Shown here: positions 39,241 to 53,100 of the stretch, piece after piece
How positions within the stretch are numbered: the first letter of the stretch is position 1
Layout of the letters: every line of letters begins with the position of its first letter
NCBI GenBank assembly: GCA_013397695.1
Contig: VYZI01000053.1
Coordinates: forward strand, 1,108,398-1,172,397
Direction of reading: 5' to 3'
Origin: Centropus unirufus
Lineage: Eukaryota > Chordata > Aves > Cuculiformes > Centropidae
DNA length: 64,000 bases
Made by a program: the position numbers and the translations under genes
The notes under the pieces: generated by a model
What the model saw: the letters and a program-made list of their open reading frames with translations, nothing else
Database searches by the model: none
Told to the model about the DNA's origin: nothing

Positions 39241-42200
39241 TATTTCTAAAAGCAACTTAAGTACTCAGAACAGGTATTTGGACATTTCAAGACTATGGAA
39301 TTCTCTAAGTCACACCAATCAAAGTGGAGTCAATTGTAAGAGCTTTTATAAACAATTGTATAAGCCGTTCTAAACCTGCCTAATGATCAGAGCATACCTC
39401 TATGTTATTTGTATGAATCCAAGATAGAGTAAATGCATAACGCAAGGTTTTCATGGTACAGTAAAACAGAGTCAGTATCTATTAATGAGTTTAATGTAAA
39501 CAACTAAAACCAAAGAAAATGAAAAAAAGATAAAAACCCAAACAAATAAACAACCTCCCGTGCACACATTTAGGAATAAGCAGCAGTCAAATTTCAAAAG
39601 GCAACTGTATGTATTTACAGACCCTCAGGTATTTTTAATATTAAAACCAAAGAGTGCTGAAAGTAAATTGAAAAGGTTCTTAGTTTCTTAGGCCCAAGCA
39701 AAATAGAATAAGACTTGACTGCATAACTTGCACAGCATTGCACCATTGACTGTATCTCTACCTGTTCCTGGTTTAATTGTTTCAAAGTCAAACCAATGGT
39801 AAAATTTTTAGTCCACCTCCAAGACCTGAATCCACAGCTAAACCACAAATAAACCAACCAATGAAATCATCTTCTATGCTTGGAACAATCTCACACTGTG
39901 AAACAACATCTTTCTTGATAGATCTATATGTTGCATATCCAATTAGGTCTTTTAATAGTCTTTATGATCCCATTTTGTAGCATGTAGGAAAGCAGTATAG
40001 AAATATTTAGCATGTGCGAACAATACATGAGGCAAATTTTGTTAACTGGTGTTTGGAGAGCTTGAACAAACAAAATGGGTCATAAATTTTGTTTTTCTTT
40101 ATTCAAACTAATGTGTTCCTCCCCACATCCTACCAAGTATACATCAATTATACTATCTGTGTTTGCACACACACACCTCCATACACGTGTATGCAAATTC
40201 TAAAAGGGAAGCTTGTGCTACAGTCAGTGGGTTGGTGATTTCATAATAACTGTTTCTAATCGCAGTTATTAACATTCATTATTACTCGGATAATACCCCA
40301 GGTGCGCACCGTGCCTTACAGGCAAACCAGACGGATGTCAAAGCCAGGGAGTTGACTGGATCAGACTTTAGAGGTTGAGGAAACAGCAAGCTCTGAGATA
40401 TCGACAGGACTGACAGCATGAAAATCTCTGCAGTGATCATAAAAATATATGCATAAAACTAAACACAATATTAACAAAAGGACTGTGTTCCACAGAACAC
40501 TTTTTTCCCTGCTCAGGTTCAACTGCAAATACCTGCTGTGTTCCAATATAAACAGGTGGTAGCAGCTTGTTGAGGTCAGACTTCCAATTTCCATGCTACT
40601 ACCCTACAATTTAGGATTCCATCTTTCTGTCACAAAAAGTTCCTAGCGATATAACCGTGATGGAGCCATGTAAATTGTGGTCAGACTCAAATACTCGAGG
40701 AATATCCAGTGCTCCATTCTTTTGGGGTGACAACACTGGGCATCTGGTTTACCAGGTTAAATGAGATATTTTAAATGTATTTAACTAATGAACAGGGCAC
40801 AGCAGAAAGAAGTGTGCAATTTCTTTATGTGATATCTGACCTTGGAAGCATCAGTAGGTGGCCTATAAGAGTAATTTATAGCATCATCGTCTCTAATGTA
40901 TCCAGCGACAAGGGCAGAGAAGAAGCACAGGTCTTGCTTAACCCAACACTCCCTTTCTCCAGGAACTGCCAAGCCCTTTGAAGATACCCCAGAGTTCTGG
41001 GAAACAGTGGGTGGGTTTGGGCTTCCAGCTCTTCACCAAATCAACCAGTCCCTATGATCCTCTCAGAAAACTGAACTTCAAAACATAAAGGGAAAAGAGC
41101 TTTGAGGGAAGACTAATTTGCACTGTAAAAAGTACACATGAAACTCATGTGCCAATTTGCTTTACCACAGCCAAGAAGATACTAAGATTTCCTCTAACAC
41201 ATGCAGTAAAGAAACAACTCCAAAGGCCTTTTCTTTTAATCTCTTTATCTAAGGGAATGTAAGTCTTGGAAGGAGCAAAATATTCCCTGTTTTGCCATCC
41301 AGGAAAGCATAAGCCACTTCTCCGTGCAATTATTTATTCTCACATCCATTTTATCCACATGACATTACCACAGATGTAATGATGACAACACAAAGCTCTA
41401 ACCCTATAACTCCTCTACTAAAGGATGCACGAATACTACCAACTTAATTTTTTACTTAACAGGCAATAAAAAGAAAAACAAAAACTTGTTTTGTTTGGAG
41501 GTTTTTATGTGCCTTGAGCAGCCTATATTTTTACCTTCTCATTTTCCCCATCTTTTGTGGCTATTAGAAAAGCAGTACTCGGATGTGTTATCTCTTCTTT
41601 CTTTGTGTCATACCTTACAATCTTGTTTACAATAAGAAGTTCAAATAAAAATAAAAGTTTATTGGGCTATATTGTAAAAGTCTTGCAATATATTGCCCTC
41701 ACCTAGGTCTAAACATTTTACTTGGATTTTATCCCACTCCAGATTATTACAAGATATCTGTTCAGCCTCATTCAAAATCCTGCCAGTGAGTAGACAACAG
41801 CTGATGGTCAAGATTAATAGTTTTGCTGCTAGTAGATAGTAACATTTTTATTTAAATGAATTATGGCATGAAAGTGATATAAAATGAGTGAGACTGTAGC
41901 ACTCTCACTAAGTTGGAAAAGCTTCAAAAGCCACGGTCTGATTTTATATTCCCTTCTGGTCTGAAAACACCTCTTTCCTTTTCCTCTGTTATTTGCAAAC
42001 ACCTCTTTCCTTTTTGGCATGATGATCAAGTAGTACTTGGAAGGTTGTTTTCTCCATATTTCTTCTCTAGCTTTATGCAGTAGGGATTCCAAACAGAAAA
42101 CAGATCAGTGCAAAGATACAGTATTTATCATTTATATAAAAAAAAAAAACAAAAACACTGATATTGTGTCAAATATCTTTCCCATTTTCTAGCTATTTGG

Positions 42201-42355
42201 CTATACTAAACCAATGGTTATTTAACATTCTGTAGCTGGAAACTTCTGGTGTTTCTCCCTTGTCTTAAAGAATCCTTTTATATTCTGTTGCTCTTCTTCA
42301 TGATCAAGGCAATTAAATATGCACAGTAGAAGTTACTTTCACAACAGACATAACT
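39241..42355 (-). other. GRID1: GRID1 intron between CR1 fragments
   Basis: No exon or RNA gene was seen. A short CA run lies near 40167-40178. A two-copy 32-bp-period duplication lies at 41965-42014, close to the next CR1. Confidence 0.6.
41965..42014. repeat. Two-copy direct repeat, period 32 bp
   Basis: AAACACCTCTTTCCTTTT occurs at 41965-41982 and again at 41997-42014, with 14 unrelated bases between. This looks like a local tandem duplication whose remaining part has diverged or was never duplicated. Confidence 0.85.
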
Positions 42356-42690
42356 TCATAGAATCATAAAAGTCATAGAATCACTCGGTTGGAAAAGACC
42401 TTTGAGACCAAGTCCAACCATACATGTCCACTATTAAACTATATCCACAAGCAACTCATCTACCAGTCTTTTAAATCTCTCCAGGGATAGGGACTCAGTC
42501 ACCTCCATGTGCAGCCTCTGCCAGGGCCTGATGACCCTTTCAATTAAGAATTTTTTCCTTATGTCCAATCTGAACGTGCCCTGGCACAGCTCGAGACCAT
42601 TCCCCCTTGTCCTATCCCCTGTCATTTGGGAGAAGACACCAGCACCCTCCTCTCCACACCCTCCTTTCAGGCAGTTGGAGGCAGTGAGAG
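42356..42690 (-). mobile_element. CR1 LINE 3' fragment with an uninterrupted ORF2 C-terminus
   Basis: The tail TCATAGAATCATAAAAGTC and a second TCATAGAATCAC start the copy on the plus strand. On the minus strand a single open frame reads CLKGGCGEEGAGVFSQMTGD, then RTRGNGLELCQGTFRLDIRK, then FLIERVIRPWQRL and ends FKRLVDELLVDIV. This is the end of the CR1 ORF2 protein. No stop or frameshift interrupts this part, so the copy is younger than the one at 16434-17018. Similarity ends near 42690, where the element is 5'-truncated. Confidence 0.94.
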
Positions 42691-44433
42691 GCCTGTTTCT
42701 AACCCAGCAGAGGGTGCACCATTCACTAATGGCCTCACAATGCAAAATGAAAATCATTACTCAGTATTTCACCAGGTTTCAGCAAAAAATAGAAAGCAGC
42801 ACTTTCCAATGCAGACCTGAAACTATTCAATATTTGGATCTAGAATGCCAGATTCAAGTTCTGAGATTAGAAAAAAAAAATTAATAATTTCTTCTAAGAC
42901 AAAAGGAAAAGTTCAGCCAGTAATTATTTCTGCAATTGTGAACTTGTTTTCATATTGTGAACGTTTTTCATATGCTTTCATCCAAAATCACCCTTTAGCA
43001 CTACAACACAAAGGCAGAGATACTCTCGGTGATGTTATGAGAAATGCAATATAATGAACACACCCTGAAATGAAATCAAATCACCATATACAGATATATC
43101 CAGGTCAAGACACATTATTTGTGTCAAATGTCACAGCAAATTAAGAATTTCAAGGTAAACAGAACTTTGAGTCATTGAGCCACAAATGGTAAAACTCTGC
43201 TCCAGACGTCACAGCTTGATTAAACAGTGGTATTAATCATGTGCTTGAAGTACTCTAATTAAAGGGTACATTGAAATCAGAATTAAGACGGTGATGGAGA
43301 GAAACAGTGTCAATTAACAATGGAAGGTAAGAAATAGTGCTCTCCAGTTACTTTCAGAATAACAGGACTTTTTTCTAAATATACTCAGAAAAAAAAATAT
43401 TGGGGAAATATTAATTCACTTCTTTTGTCTCAAAAAGAACCAGTCATATGTACACTTCATAGTTCACAAAGAGCCCATGGCCATTTGACCTCTCACTGGG
43501 AAAGACTGAGTTTCTCAAATGTTTAAACTCTCAGGGTTCCATTAGATGCCATGGCAGGAAGTATAGGGAAGTACAGCAAAGCTGCCACTTGAAGACCAGC
43601 CCATCTTTTCCAGCAGAAGTAGTACTGGAAGGAGAAGAAAAAGAGCTGGAAAACAAGTCCAGACATGGTACCTATCACATATTATGCACTTTCCACACAT
43701 ACAGACCCATCTTTCCCCTCATTTTCCTGCTACACAGCATAGGGCTAAAGGCCTTTATTTTTCCTAATGGAAGAGTATGTTCTTGTTCAGTGAAGGAGAG
43801 GAAAGGAGCACATTCTAGACTGGGCAAAGATCAAACTGAAGACAGAAGAAGAAATACTAAATTTTCTTGAAGCTATGCACACCTGCTGGATCCCCACAGT
43901 CTGAATATTCAGAACTTCATCACTTGCCATGATCCTTTTGGTACCTTGGTAGAACTCATTTCTGACAGGGATGTAACCGTAACGTATCCATATATCTGCA
44001 CAAAACGAGGACAGTAAAAATACAAAAATAATTACAATGCCTAGCCTTGAGCATGGTGGTTTAATCCTGCTAGTCAGAGAGCAGAGAGATCACAAACACA
44101 AAAAAAGAAGTACTTCCCCAAGCTCTTTGATAGTCTAGGCAGATAGTGTTAGAGTAATTCAAACGCGCTGAGAATTTGGCATTATTCATGTTTTACTATT
44201 TTCAGCTGTGTCATTTTTCTAATCTAATCAGCTAAACTTCGTCTTTTGAAATCATTTTCAGGACAAGAAATACATAATTCTCAGTATTCATTCCACATGA
44301 CAAGTCATATGCCAGCTCAGAAAATCTGTGGATAATACAGGATGAATTACTGCCAGGCTAAAACTCAGAGCTGTCCTGCATGGCAGTGGCAGAACTGTCT
44401 AAACAGCAGCATATTGAGAAGACGTTCTCCTCA
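42691..44433 (-). other. GRID1: GRID1 intron between CR1 fragments
   Basis: No exon, RNA gene or clear transposon was seen. ATTA-containing motifs are grouped at 43215-43320, and the stretch is non-repetitive, so a regulatory role is possible but unproven. Confidence 0.6.
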
Positions 44434-44497
44434 TGGCTGGATTCAATGATCTTAAGGGTCTTTTACAACCTAAATGGTTTTATGATTCTATGGTTCT
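44434..44497 (+). mobile_element. Very short CR1 3' tail, plus orientation
   Basis: The plus strand reads TGGCTGGATTCAATGATCTT, then AAGGGTCTTTTACAACCTAA and ends ATGATTCTATGGTTCT, the direct-orientation end of CR1. It is the only recognised CR1 copy in the window that lies antisense to GRID1. Confidence 0.88.
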
Positions 44498-46549
44498 AAT
44501 ATTGCCAATACACTCCAATTCTGATGTTAAAAATTCCAGCACCTCAGGCTTCTAGTACCCTTGGGGCGACTGTCATACAAGTTTGATTAATTTTAAGTAA
44601 ATTTGGGTTAGATGAAAGATGTTAGATTGATATAGATGTTTTACAAAAGACTTGCACGGGACACTGGCAGGGCTGTTGCAGCTGAAACAGCATGAAGACT
44701 GCCTCAGTTTTTCAGATAAGCTTATTTCTAAGACAAAAGATTAGTTTCCTCTAATACCACAGACTGGTTTCTCTAAACCAGGATTTGGAAGGCATTAGCC
44801 CCATGTAAATAGCACAGCAGATTTTACTCGACATGTTAATGGATGCAGAAGGCACACTGCCCTACCTATACTCAAAAGGAAATGTTCCAGGAACTCACAT
44901 TAATTTCTATTTTTCAAACACGAGACAACCCTGGTCTTTGTCTTTTTGTGACCAAGTCTGAGCAGAAAGCTGTTCACCAGAAACCCAACTTTCCATCCAA
45001 CCATTTTATACTTATACACCCGCAATGCAGTTTACAGCCACTGCACTCTAGCACAGAAAAAGCGAGTACATAAAGAAGAATCCATGTCATCAGCAAATCC
45101 TCCCCAATCTGCAAGTTAAAATGTATACATTTGGAATATATATACACAATTATCACAAATCAAATCATGCAGACTAAGACATTATCAGTAATGGCAGCAC
45201 ATCATCTTGGGATGTTTAAAATTCACAGCACTGCTCCATCCATTTGTCTTCAAAGTCAACGTAACTGGATTTTCTCTTCATACACCTCACTAGAGAAATT
45301 CCTTTCCTTCCATTGAAAATAATCCTGTCTAAAACTGGCAGAAACTTCCAAGAAAATGAATTAGTACCATTACCTGCTTCTTAAAGCATGATTTTCAAGT
45401 CAGTGGGGGTTTTTTATCACTGATTTTTGTCCTTCAAAGTGCATCGATTTCTTTTTTTGCTGACCTTTACAGTATAAATGTCATTGGCAGATAAAATAAT
45501 TGAGACCAGTAATCCATGCACAGACTGCAGAAAATCTTTCACTGATTTCAACATGATATATCACAGTCTAATAAGAATCTGACTTTATTTCCTTAACAGA
45601 TGAGCTTCCTCTAGTCTGATTTAGACAGCAAACAAAGCACAGTTTATACTGGCAAAATATTTTGAAGGTGATACTGGTTGTTGGCTGCCATGGAAATAAC
45701 AAATTATTGATGTGGGAAGTGGTGCCCTCTCTTTGGTGAGCTCGTAAATGCATGCAGCACACTTGGTTCCCATTTGGGGCGCAGACTGCAAAGGAGGGTT
45801 CCAGCCATGCCCGACCTGCACCTCCCATTTCTCTGAAGAGCCCGTGGAGGGGTTGAGCACATTTATGTGATTTTTACAGAGACAAGACACTAGAAGCAAC
45901 TGGAGTCTGCATCACTTTCATTCCGACAATCTGAAAGTTGTATTTTTTTGTATGTGTATAAATTTAATACACATCCAATCCCATTCTTCTAATCCACCTC
46001 ATTAGTGCTGAAAGCTGACAAAGCCACATGGACTCTCACCTCTTTAGGCTGCCAAACAGCCTAGAGCTGGTGGCCACTGCTGGGTGTGAAGACCTATCCA
46101 TTGTATTTACCTGGAAACTTCATATTGCCCTCAACAGGTTTCAGATTACGCCTTTACATGATTAGATTCTTGAGCACAAGGCCTATTTTCTGTCTGCTTT
46201 CTGCAAAGGGCAGTGACCAACATTTTGCAGTAATAATAAATGTGTCTACCTCTCTGTACAGCCACTGAAACACCCACATATCTCAGCAGGTGGCCAGCAA
46301 CTAAGTCTAAGCTAAAAAAGCTTCGTTTTTATTGCTTTAGGTCAAACTCTGCCCATCCCTTCTGCCAAAGCTGTTCCGCTGCAGTGAAAAGTGGGCAAGT
46401 TAAATCAATTCAAAGAGACAAAGCACAAACTGTAATTTTAACCCTTTAGGATTCAAAGGTCTGTTTTGAGAAAAGGTTATGAGTACAAACTGCTTCAAGT
46501 TTCCTCCTTCACAGGGCAGGACATCAACCACAAGGCCGCGGTCACAGGT
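44498..46549 (-). other. GRID1: GRID1 intron, no feature recognised
   Basis: No exon, RNA gene or transposon was seen. Overlapping frames on the minus strand at 45570-45900 are short and unrelated to known families as far as I can tell. Confidence 0.55.
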
Positions 46550-47101
46550 ATGGGTGATGGGGAGCAGTGCCCAAAGTCACAGCAGTGGCCAGCAGTGCCG
46601 GCGAGGCGAGGTCAAGGCTGTGCCTTTTGGAAAGCTTTGGTTTGGGATCCCAAAATGAGCATAAATGGATATGGACCCAAGATGCCCAATTCTGTGAAGA
46701 CAGGAACACTTTTGGGCATGAGCAGGAAGGAACACTGTGTGCCTGGAGAACTGGTGAGAACACAGAGAGGTTTCAGCTGTTTGTTTCTGATACAGCAACT
46801 ATTGTGCCATGTTGACTCCATCCGCTCAAGAGATTTCTACTCAGGCTTTAAAAATATTCAAAAAACATTGGAAGTTAAGACTGGAACCTTATTTATCCGC
46901 TTCATTGGCTCTGTTATGAGCTTAACTGGAGCTCTGCAAATGATGTCAGTCCTTCCTGGAGAAGACAGAGGTTGTACAGGGTGTTCAGTTAGAGCAGCTG
47001 CTTTTTCAATCAAGAGACACTTAATTAAGTGGAGAGACAGAATACATAATGTACAGAAACAGGCTAGCTATGGGTTTCATCCAGGCAATGGAAAACAGTG
47101 A
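46550..47101 (+). other. Unrecognised 183-codon open reading frame antisense to GRID1 (probably non-coding)
   Basis: From the ATG at 46550 the frame runs to a TGA at 47099-47101; it is also open upstream to about 46466 without an ATG. It is the longest ATG-started open frame in the window. The translation begins MGDGEQCPKSQQWPAVPA and ends NVQKQASYGFHPGNGKQ. No signal peptide, membrane segment, zinc finger, retroelement motif or known domain is recognised. The opposite strand is also partly open at 46542-46821, which suggests that local base composition lowers stop density. No splice sites or promoter are evident. I list it because of its length and do not claim that it is a gene. Confidence 0.2.
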
Positions 47102-50100
47102 GTTTGCAAGAAAAATACAACAACCTCTGTCTTTTGTATTAGGCTGGCTTTCCAAAGGAAAATTCTAAGTGCTGGGAAGCATGCTGGAAGACAACATTCA
47201 AGAAGCTCTAAAGGACACGTGTAGGGACAGCAATCATTAGTGCACTATGACCGGGGATGGCTGCTTCATGAAATTTCAGGGTAACACCTAAGTGTTCACT
47301 TCCAAAAATACATAGTTCCTTAAAGCAAATGAAGCATGAAGGAAACCCAATTACAGTAAGTACAGAAATGGTCTCAACACACAACGCAAATCTCAGTGGT
47401 CTGGCTGTGCAATGGTATCCTGCTCTGCGCCTCCTACCAGATTATGGGACTGTTTAAATCTATTATCACTTTTTAAACACTCTTTTCTAAATTTAATTTC
47501 ATCGATACATAAGGAGAACTCCTTCTTAATTAATTCGGCAGTTTTACTATTACTTCATGAAATGTCTGCAGGCTCCCAGGGCCCAGGCAACCAAGAAATC
47601 AAAGGATCACACAGTAGATGTAGCAGGCTCTCACATCTGCCTCTGGGCATTCACAAGCCTGTTATCACTTGAAATGCCTGCTTGAGATTGCACCAGCGTA
47701 TAGTTAAACATTGCATTTTCATCACAAGCCTGTCTAATCTGGTCTTACTCGTGGCACACATTTCCCTCTCTGTCATGGTGGCTTAGGTGTGTTTTTTTTA
47801 TTAGCCTGGGCTGTAACATGCAGACTGAAAAAACAAGTGGTGATTATGGCTCTTTCCCACAAACTGCTTGTGCTTGCTTAGAGTGATGGGGTGCTCAGCT
47901 CCACTCAGATTTTACTATGTGAGTCCCTCCCCCAAGCACAAAAATAACTTAAGCTGTACTGTAATTCACACTACAACTATTTTGAAAAGAGAAATAAAGC
48001 AGCAATTTATGTAGCATTTGTCTCCCATATAGGAAAATGAAGTCATAATCAAGCAAAGAGAATTTTAAAACATGGAGGTGCTAGAAAATTGATGTAGAAA
48101 AATAGTAAAATCTACACCCTACCAGCCTTGTCATGATCCTTCCATACCTCAACATAAAAGAACATCTTAGGGTAGACTATGCTGCTCTTTACAGAATGAA
48201 AATAAAAAAGCTGTCTGTAGTTTTCCATAAAATTTATGTTTTATAGACTTACATCATATTTCAGCGGATTTTTCTGCACAAATTGACATCTGATTTGTCT
48301 CTGCCTGTACAATCTTCATTTGCTAACATACAGTTGTTAGAATTTCTTTCTCTACTGTGGAAACTGGAGGGAAACAAACCCCAACACGACCCCCAATATA
48401 TCACATTTCAACTATTTTAATATCTGTTTCAAAGATCACCAGTGAGGTAGCCACAGTCCAGACTATTTTGACAACAATTTATCCCAAGTTTATCACTTTG
48501 AAATTGTCACACAATCATGTCGTATTCAGCCCTCAGAGCTGATTGTTAACTGAATACTTTCAGGTGTTGCTAAGACCATTCCAAAATCTCATATTCAGAT
48601 GACTCATTTTCAGTGCAAATCAATGGCATCAATGGTGCAGATTATGAACAGATTTGTAAAATTAGCATTAACAGCAGAGCAACTGTGGAACTGATAAAAT
48701 CACTTTTTTGTAACGGTGAATAATCATTGCTGAACCTCTCCATAGGAACTCAGCAGGGAGGGATGGGTTAATCATGTGCATTTCCTCTGAATATTACAAG
48801 TGAAATGCATATCAGCCTTCAAGTAGCAGTTTTCAGCACAGGTGAATTTTGTGTCAGGACCCACAAAAGCTTCATGGGCTTCTGTTGCCCCAACAGTCAG
48901 CATCTCTGCTCTAACTCATTTTGGTGCCTGCTGAAAGGAGCCTGGACTGTAATGCCTACTTGATTACCCAAGGTGTGACCACCAAGGTGGGCATCCAGCT
49001 TAGCAGCCAGATGCATCACTAGCATCATCTATAGGTTGCTATCTACAGACTGGGGTAGAATGATCCATAAACAAATAATTACCATCAGTAGCATCAAAGA
49101 AACACATAGTTTTTCATATTTCATAAAAAAAGCAAGAGTTAATAGCACTAGACCCAAACTATGGTCTAAGTAAGGCCTACGGGAGTCCTGCCATCTGCTC
49201 CGCCTCTTTCCCACACAACTATGAATGCATTTTTTATGTGGTCAGCAACACCATTCACGTTTCAGAGCATCTCAAAAGGCAGAGACAGAAGAGCTGTCCA
49301 GTGGGATTTGAAGGACCTAAGGAGTAGATTAAGTACAGACAAGAAGAAATGTTGCAGTCAGTATTCATTCCAGGGAACAGGGGAACATTCATCCAAAGCA
49401 TACACCTAACAAAAAATAGAGACCCACAGAAGCATTGCATGCTATTTGAGAGTCACTGGTTCCCTGACATGCCCCTGCTTCATGGCTTCTAACCCTGGAT
49501 GCAGCAAAGAGCCTGCTGCTTGCTCTTCTACCTCCACATGGAACTGAGACATGGTAATGTGACCTCATGCCTATGATGTCACATCACCCTGAAATGACTC
49601 ACAGGCATAGGAAATCCCTGGCGTATTTGTTCTTATCATGCCTCCAATTATCAATAATTTCCTTTTAAGCTTTGTGACTTCATAAAGTCAGGATTGCCAG
49701 TCTCAATCATCCCAAAATTAGCCCTTGAAAATTAGTCAAGCTTAGGTTAAAAATGCCAATAGCTAGGAAAAATATGCAAAATCCTTACCTTATATCACGG
49801 TTCAGATTTCCTAGCATTAATTTTTTCCCCTCCTAAAATCAGGCGCAGGAGACACTTGTGTTAAAGAAACAAATAAGCAAGTAAGAGTTACAATAATCAC
49901 ACACTATCATAATGCCAGGAGCTGGGACGGGAAGAGAAGAAACCAAATAGCACAATGCTCTTGATGAATTCCCAGAACTTAACAATACACTGCTGACAAG
50001 ACAGGGGACTTTGAAAAGACCAAAACAATCCCTTTGATGATAACAACCTGAATTTTACTGACTTCTCAACACTCCATCCCAAATAACCCCTTTTTAAAAT

Positions 50101-53100
50101 GTAAGAAAATCTATTGCAATAATGCCTTGCTGTCCACTCCTCTGCTTGCAAAGCGCAGAGCAGCCATGGAAATCTCCCATGATAACATTGTCAAGACAGG
50201 AGCTTATCAGCAGTAGAGAGAAGGAAAAATCCCGTGGGTTGGGATTACACTTTTGATTATAAACTTCCTGAGCGAAAAATGTCATCAATCTGCATTCTTT
50301 ACAAACTCTATGGCATAAAAGCACTCTTTCACACTAACTAAAAATAGCTGTCAGGTTTTCTGCAAGCAGTACCTGCAACAATCTCCCTATGTGGAAAAGA
50401 AAAACTTACTTCTTAGATACAGCCCCTCAAAAGAAAGTCACTCAGATGTTTATTTTTTTCTAATGAAGCCTGGTTTATTTTTATCTTTCCATTGTCATCA
50501 GCGTACCAGCTGTTACATTTCCCTTTAAGAAAGATTAGAGATTAATAGCTCTGTTTTCAAAATATATTTGAGTACTTATTTCCTGACTCTACAAGATGTA
50601 CATCCCAACACAGGGAACAATGGAAAGCCTATTTCTAGACATCTCAAAAAAAAATAAAAGTGATGAAGAAAACCTTACTGGGATCCACATGAGGAATCGC
50701 AGTCCTACATTCACCACTCTTATCCCCATTCACCATCCTGGCCCCCTTTCAGCTCCGCGGAGAAAGATCACAGGAAACAAGCAGTGACTCAGAGGAGAAG
50801 GCTCAGAAGCCCCTGGAAGGAGGGGAGTTACCCGTTTCAGGGGCTAAGCAGGGTTTCGAGGCAGTAGGTATTGCAAAGTGAGCTCAGGAAACGTAGCTCG
50901 CTGACATCATGTTGTCATGACACTTGTCACACTGTGACCTGTCACAGCAGCAAAACGTGCAGACACCATGAAGAGTGTGAAGATGCCCCCATTAAACATG
51001 CAGTCTAAGCATAGAAGACCTGCTCAGATACCCAGTAACCAGCGTAATTTAGCATCCATAATGCACACCATGCTGCTTCTCAAAACAAAGCCAGTAATGA
51101 AAATAGGGCTGGTTCCAAAATTAATCCTCACCTCACACTACCCCTCTGACCTATCCACACCACGTTCAGCACAAGTCATTGCCCTTTCCTCTTCAGTCAC
51201 TGGTGGTGTTCGTATATCAAACGACACTGAAATCAACAACTTTCCACTTAGAAAAATGGAAAATTTTGCCAAAACCCAGATATGTAAGAGTTGCTGCATT
51301 TATTACACCTAAACAATTAGTGGGTTTATCAAGGAAAGCCATCATGTTAGTTCAGCATCCTTTGCCTGTAGAAATGTCATCCGGTATCATCACATTTTCT
51401 TCTTTATGTATGTTATCTTCACCCAACTGAAAAAAAAATCAAACCTTCTACTCCTCTAAATTCTAACTCTTTATTCAGGGTAGACTTACAAAGTCTGATT
51501 CTCTAGATTAATATTCTGTCTCCTCTGCCCCTCCACCTCATGAACTTCTTAAGTACAGTTCTGAAATACACTATTATGGTTGCTACTCATCAATCACACA
51601 GTAACACCACTAAGTGGGTACAATGATCTGAAATTTATTTCTGTATTCTCATAAGCCAGTTCTTTACTAACCCCGGCTCAGAGATCAGCAAGTCTCTCCT
51701 GTACAACCACACCACACTCCTTAGGCTGTATTTCAGCATTACCTGTGTTGCTATCCATTGCCTTTCATTAGCCATTCTCATTTTGCCGGAGCAGTCAATA
51801 TTCATTAATCTTACTAAAATCCAAACACGGACATATTTACTGGGCTTTGCAAGGCTAACTAGATCATTTCTTTCCTTTCCTATTTTGCATTGGCCAAATA
51901 AACAAAAAGAAAGCACAGAGCCTTTGTTTAGATGAATTAACTCCACTTGAAATTGTCAGTTCTCCTCTAGCTCTCAAAAGCTTGGCCTCCACGATTGAAT
52001 ATACCTTAATTATAATCTTTTCCTTCTTTTCTTGTTTCCATTGTTCTTTGGGGTGATCATCCATCCATGTTGAGAGGGAGAGGGTGGTGTTTTAAAGAAC
52101 TATCATGCTTCCTTCATGTTAAAGCTCTGAAGCTGTTCAGTGCAGCAGCATTTGAAAAGCATCTCTCTTACCTTATCAAAATTTCACCTTTTGAAATAAG
52201 GAGCTTCAGACACAGACCAATTTTTGTCTTTCCACTTCATGTAAAATCAGTTGATTGACCCTCTTGCTTTCCAAGCTTTTCTCTTTACCTAACCCCTTTG
52301 TAATATATTCACTCTTACCAGAAGAAATTCTGAAGTATTTTGTTGGTCCAGTGGACCTGTAAGTAATATCTTTCTCAGGATAAAATAACCCATATATTTT
52401 GAGATATTGTCTTCTCTCTCAGTTTTGAAGGACCTCAGAGATCCAAATGCTGTATCCTCTTGATCTTGATACAGAAAAGAAGAAGTGCAAAATATGAGCT
52501 GACAGGAGGAAGAGACTGTGCCTTGTTTAAAAGTAAGAAAATGTGCATATAGGAGGAAACTTCAGGAGGAGATGGGTGATCGTAACACATTGTGCAAGTT
52601 CTGGGCTCAGGGCCAATGACCAGTTAAATTTGTGCCCTGGGCTTCAGCCTGCCATGCCAGAAATAGTGCTGCTATTCTAGGGTAGGTGCAGCTGGCTTCT
52701 CTTCCATGACTCTGGCCACTAGCAGCTCACATAAAGGGACTTAACACAATTAGCGCAGTGGGCTGGCCAGTGATGCTCAGTACCAGGCACACCTCTATTT
52801 TTCACTTTTAAAGAAAGCCTCAGGCTTCAGTCTCTTTCCAGCAATCTTTGGGCAGTGAAGCTTTCAGCCTTGTTTAAATTTTTTTTTTCTCAGCCTTATT
52901 TTCAATTTTATGCTGAATGTAAACATGGTCAAAGTTACTTTTGCATTTCTTCCTTCGATATATCAATTATATGTAATTGCATATTAAAAGAGTCTGGAAT
53001 ACTTCACTCAGTGTTTGCTCTTCAGAAAGATCCAGGGAGTCCCCTCCTGCTGTGCTGGCTCTGCAGCAAAATGCTTTCAAAACAAAACTTCTGTATGTTC

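Noticed and set aside
42434..42757. 107-codon minus-strand ORF resembling a protein family
   Set aside because: It is the end of the CR1 reverse-transcriptase frame, not a host gene; recorded as a mobile element.
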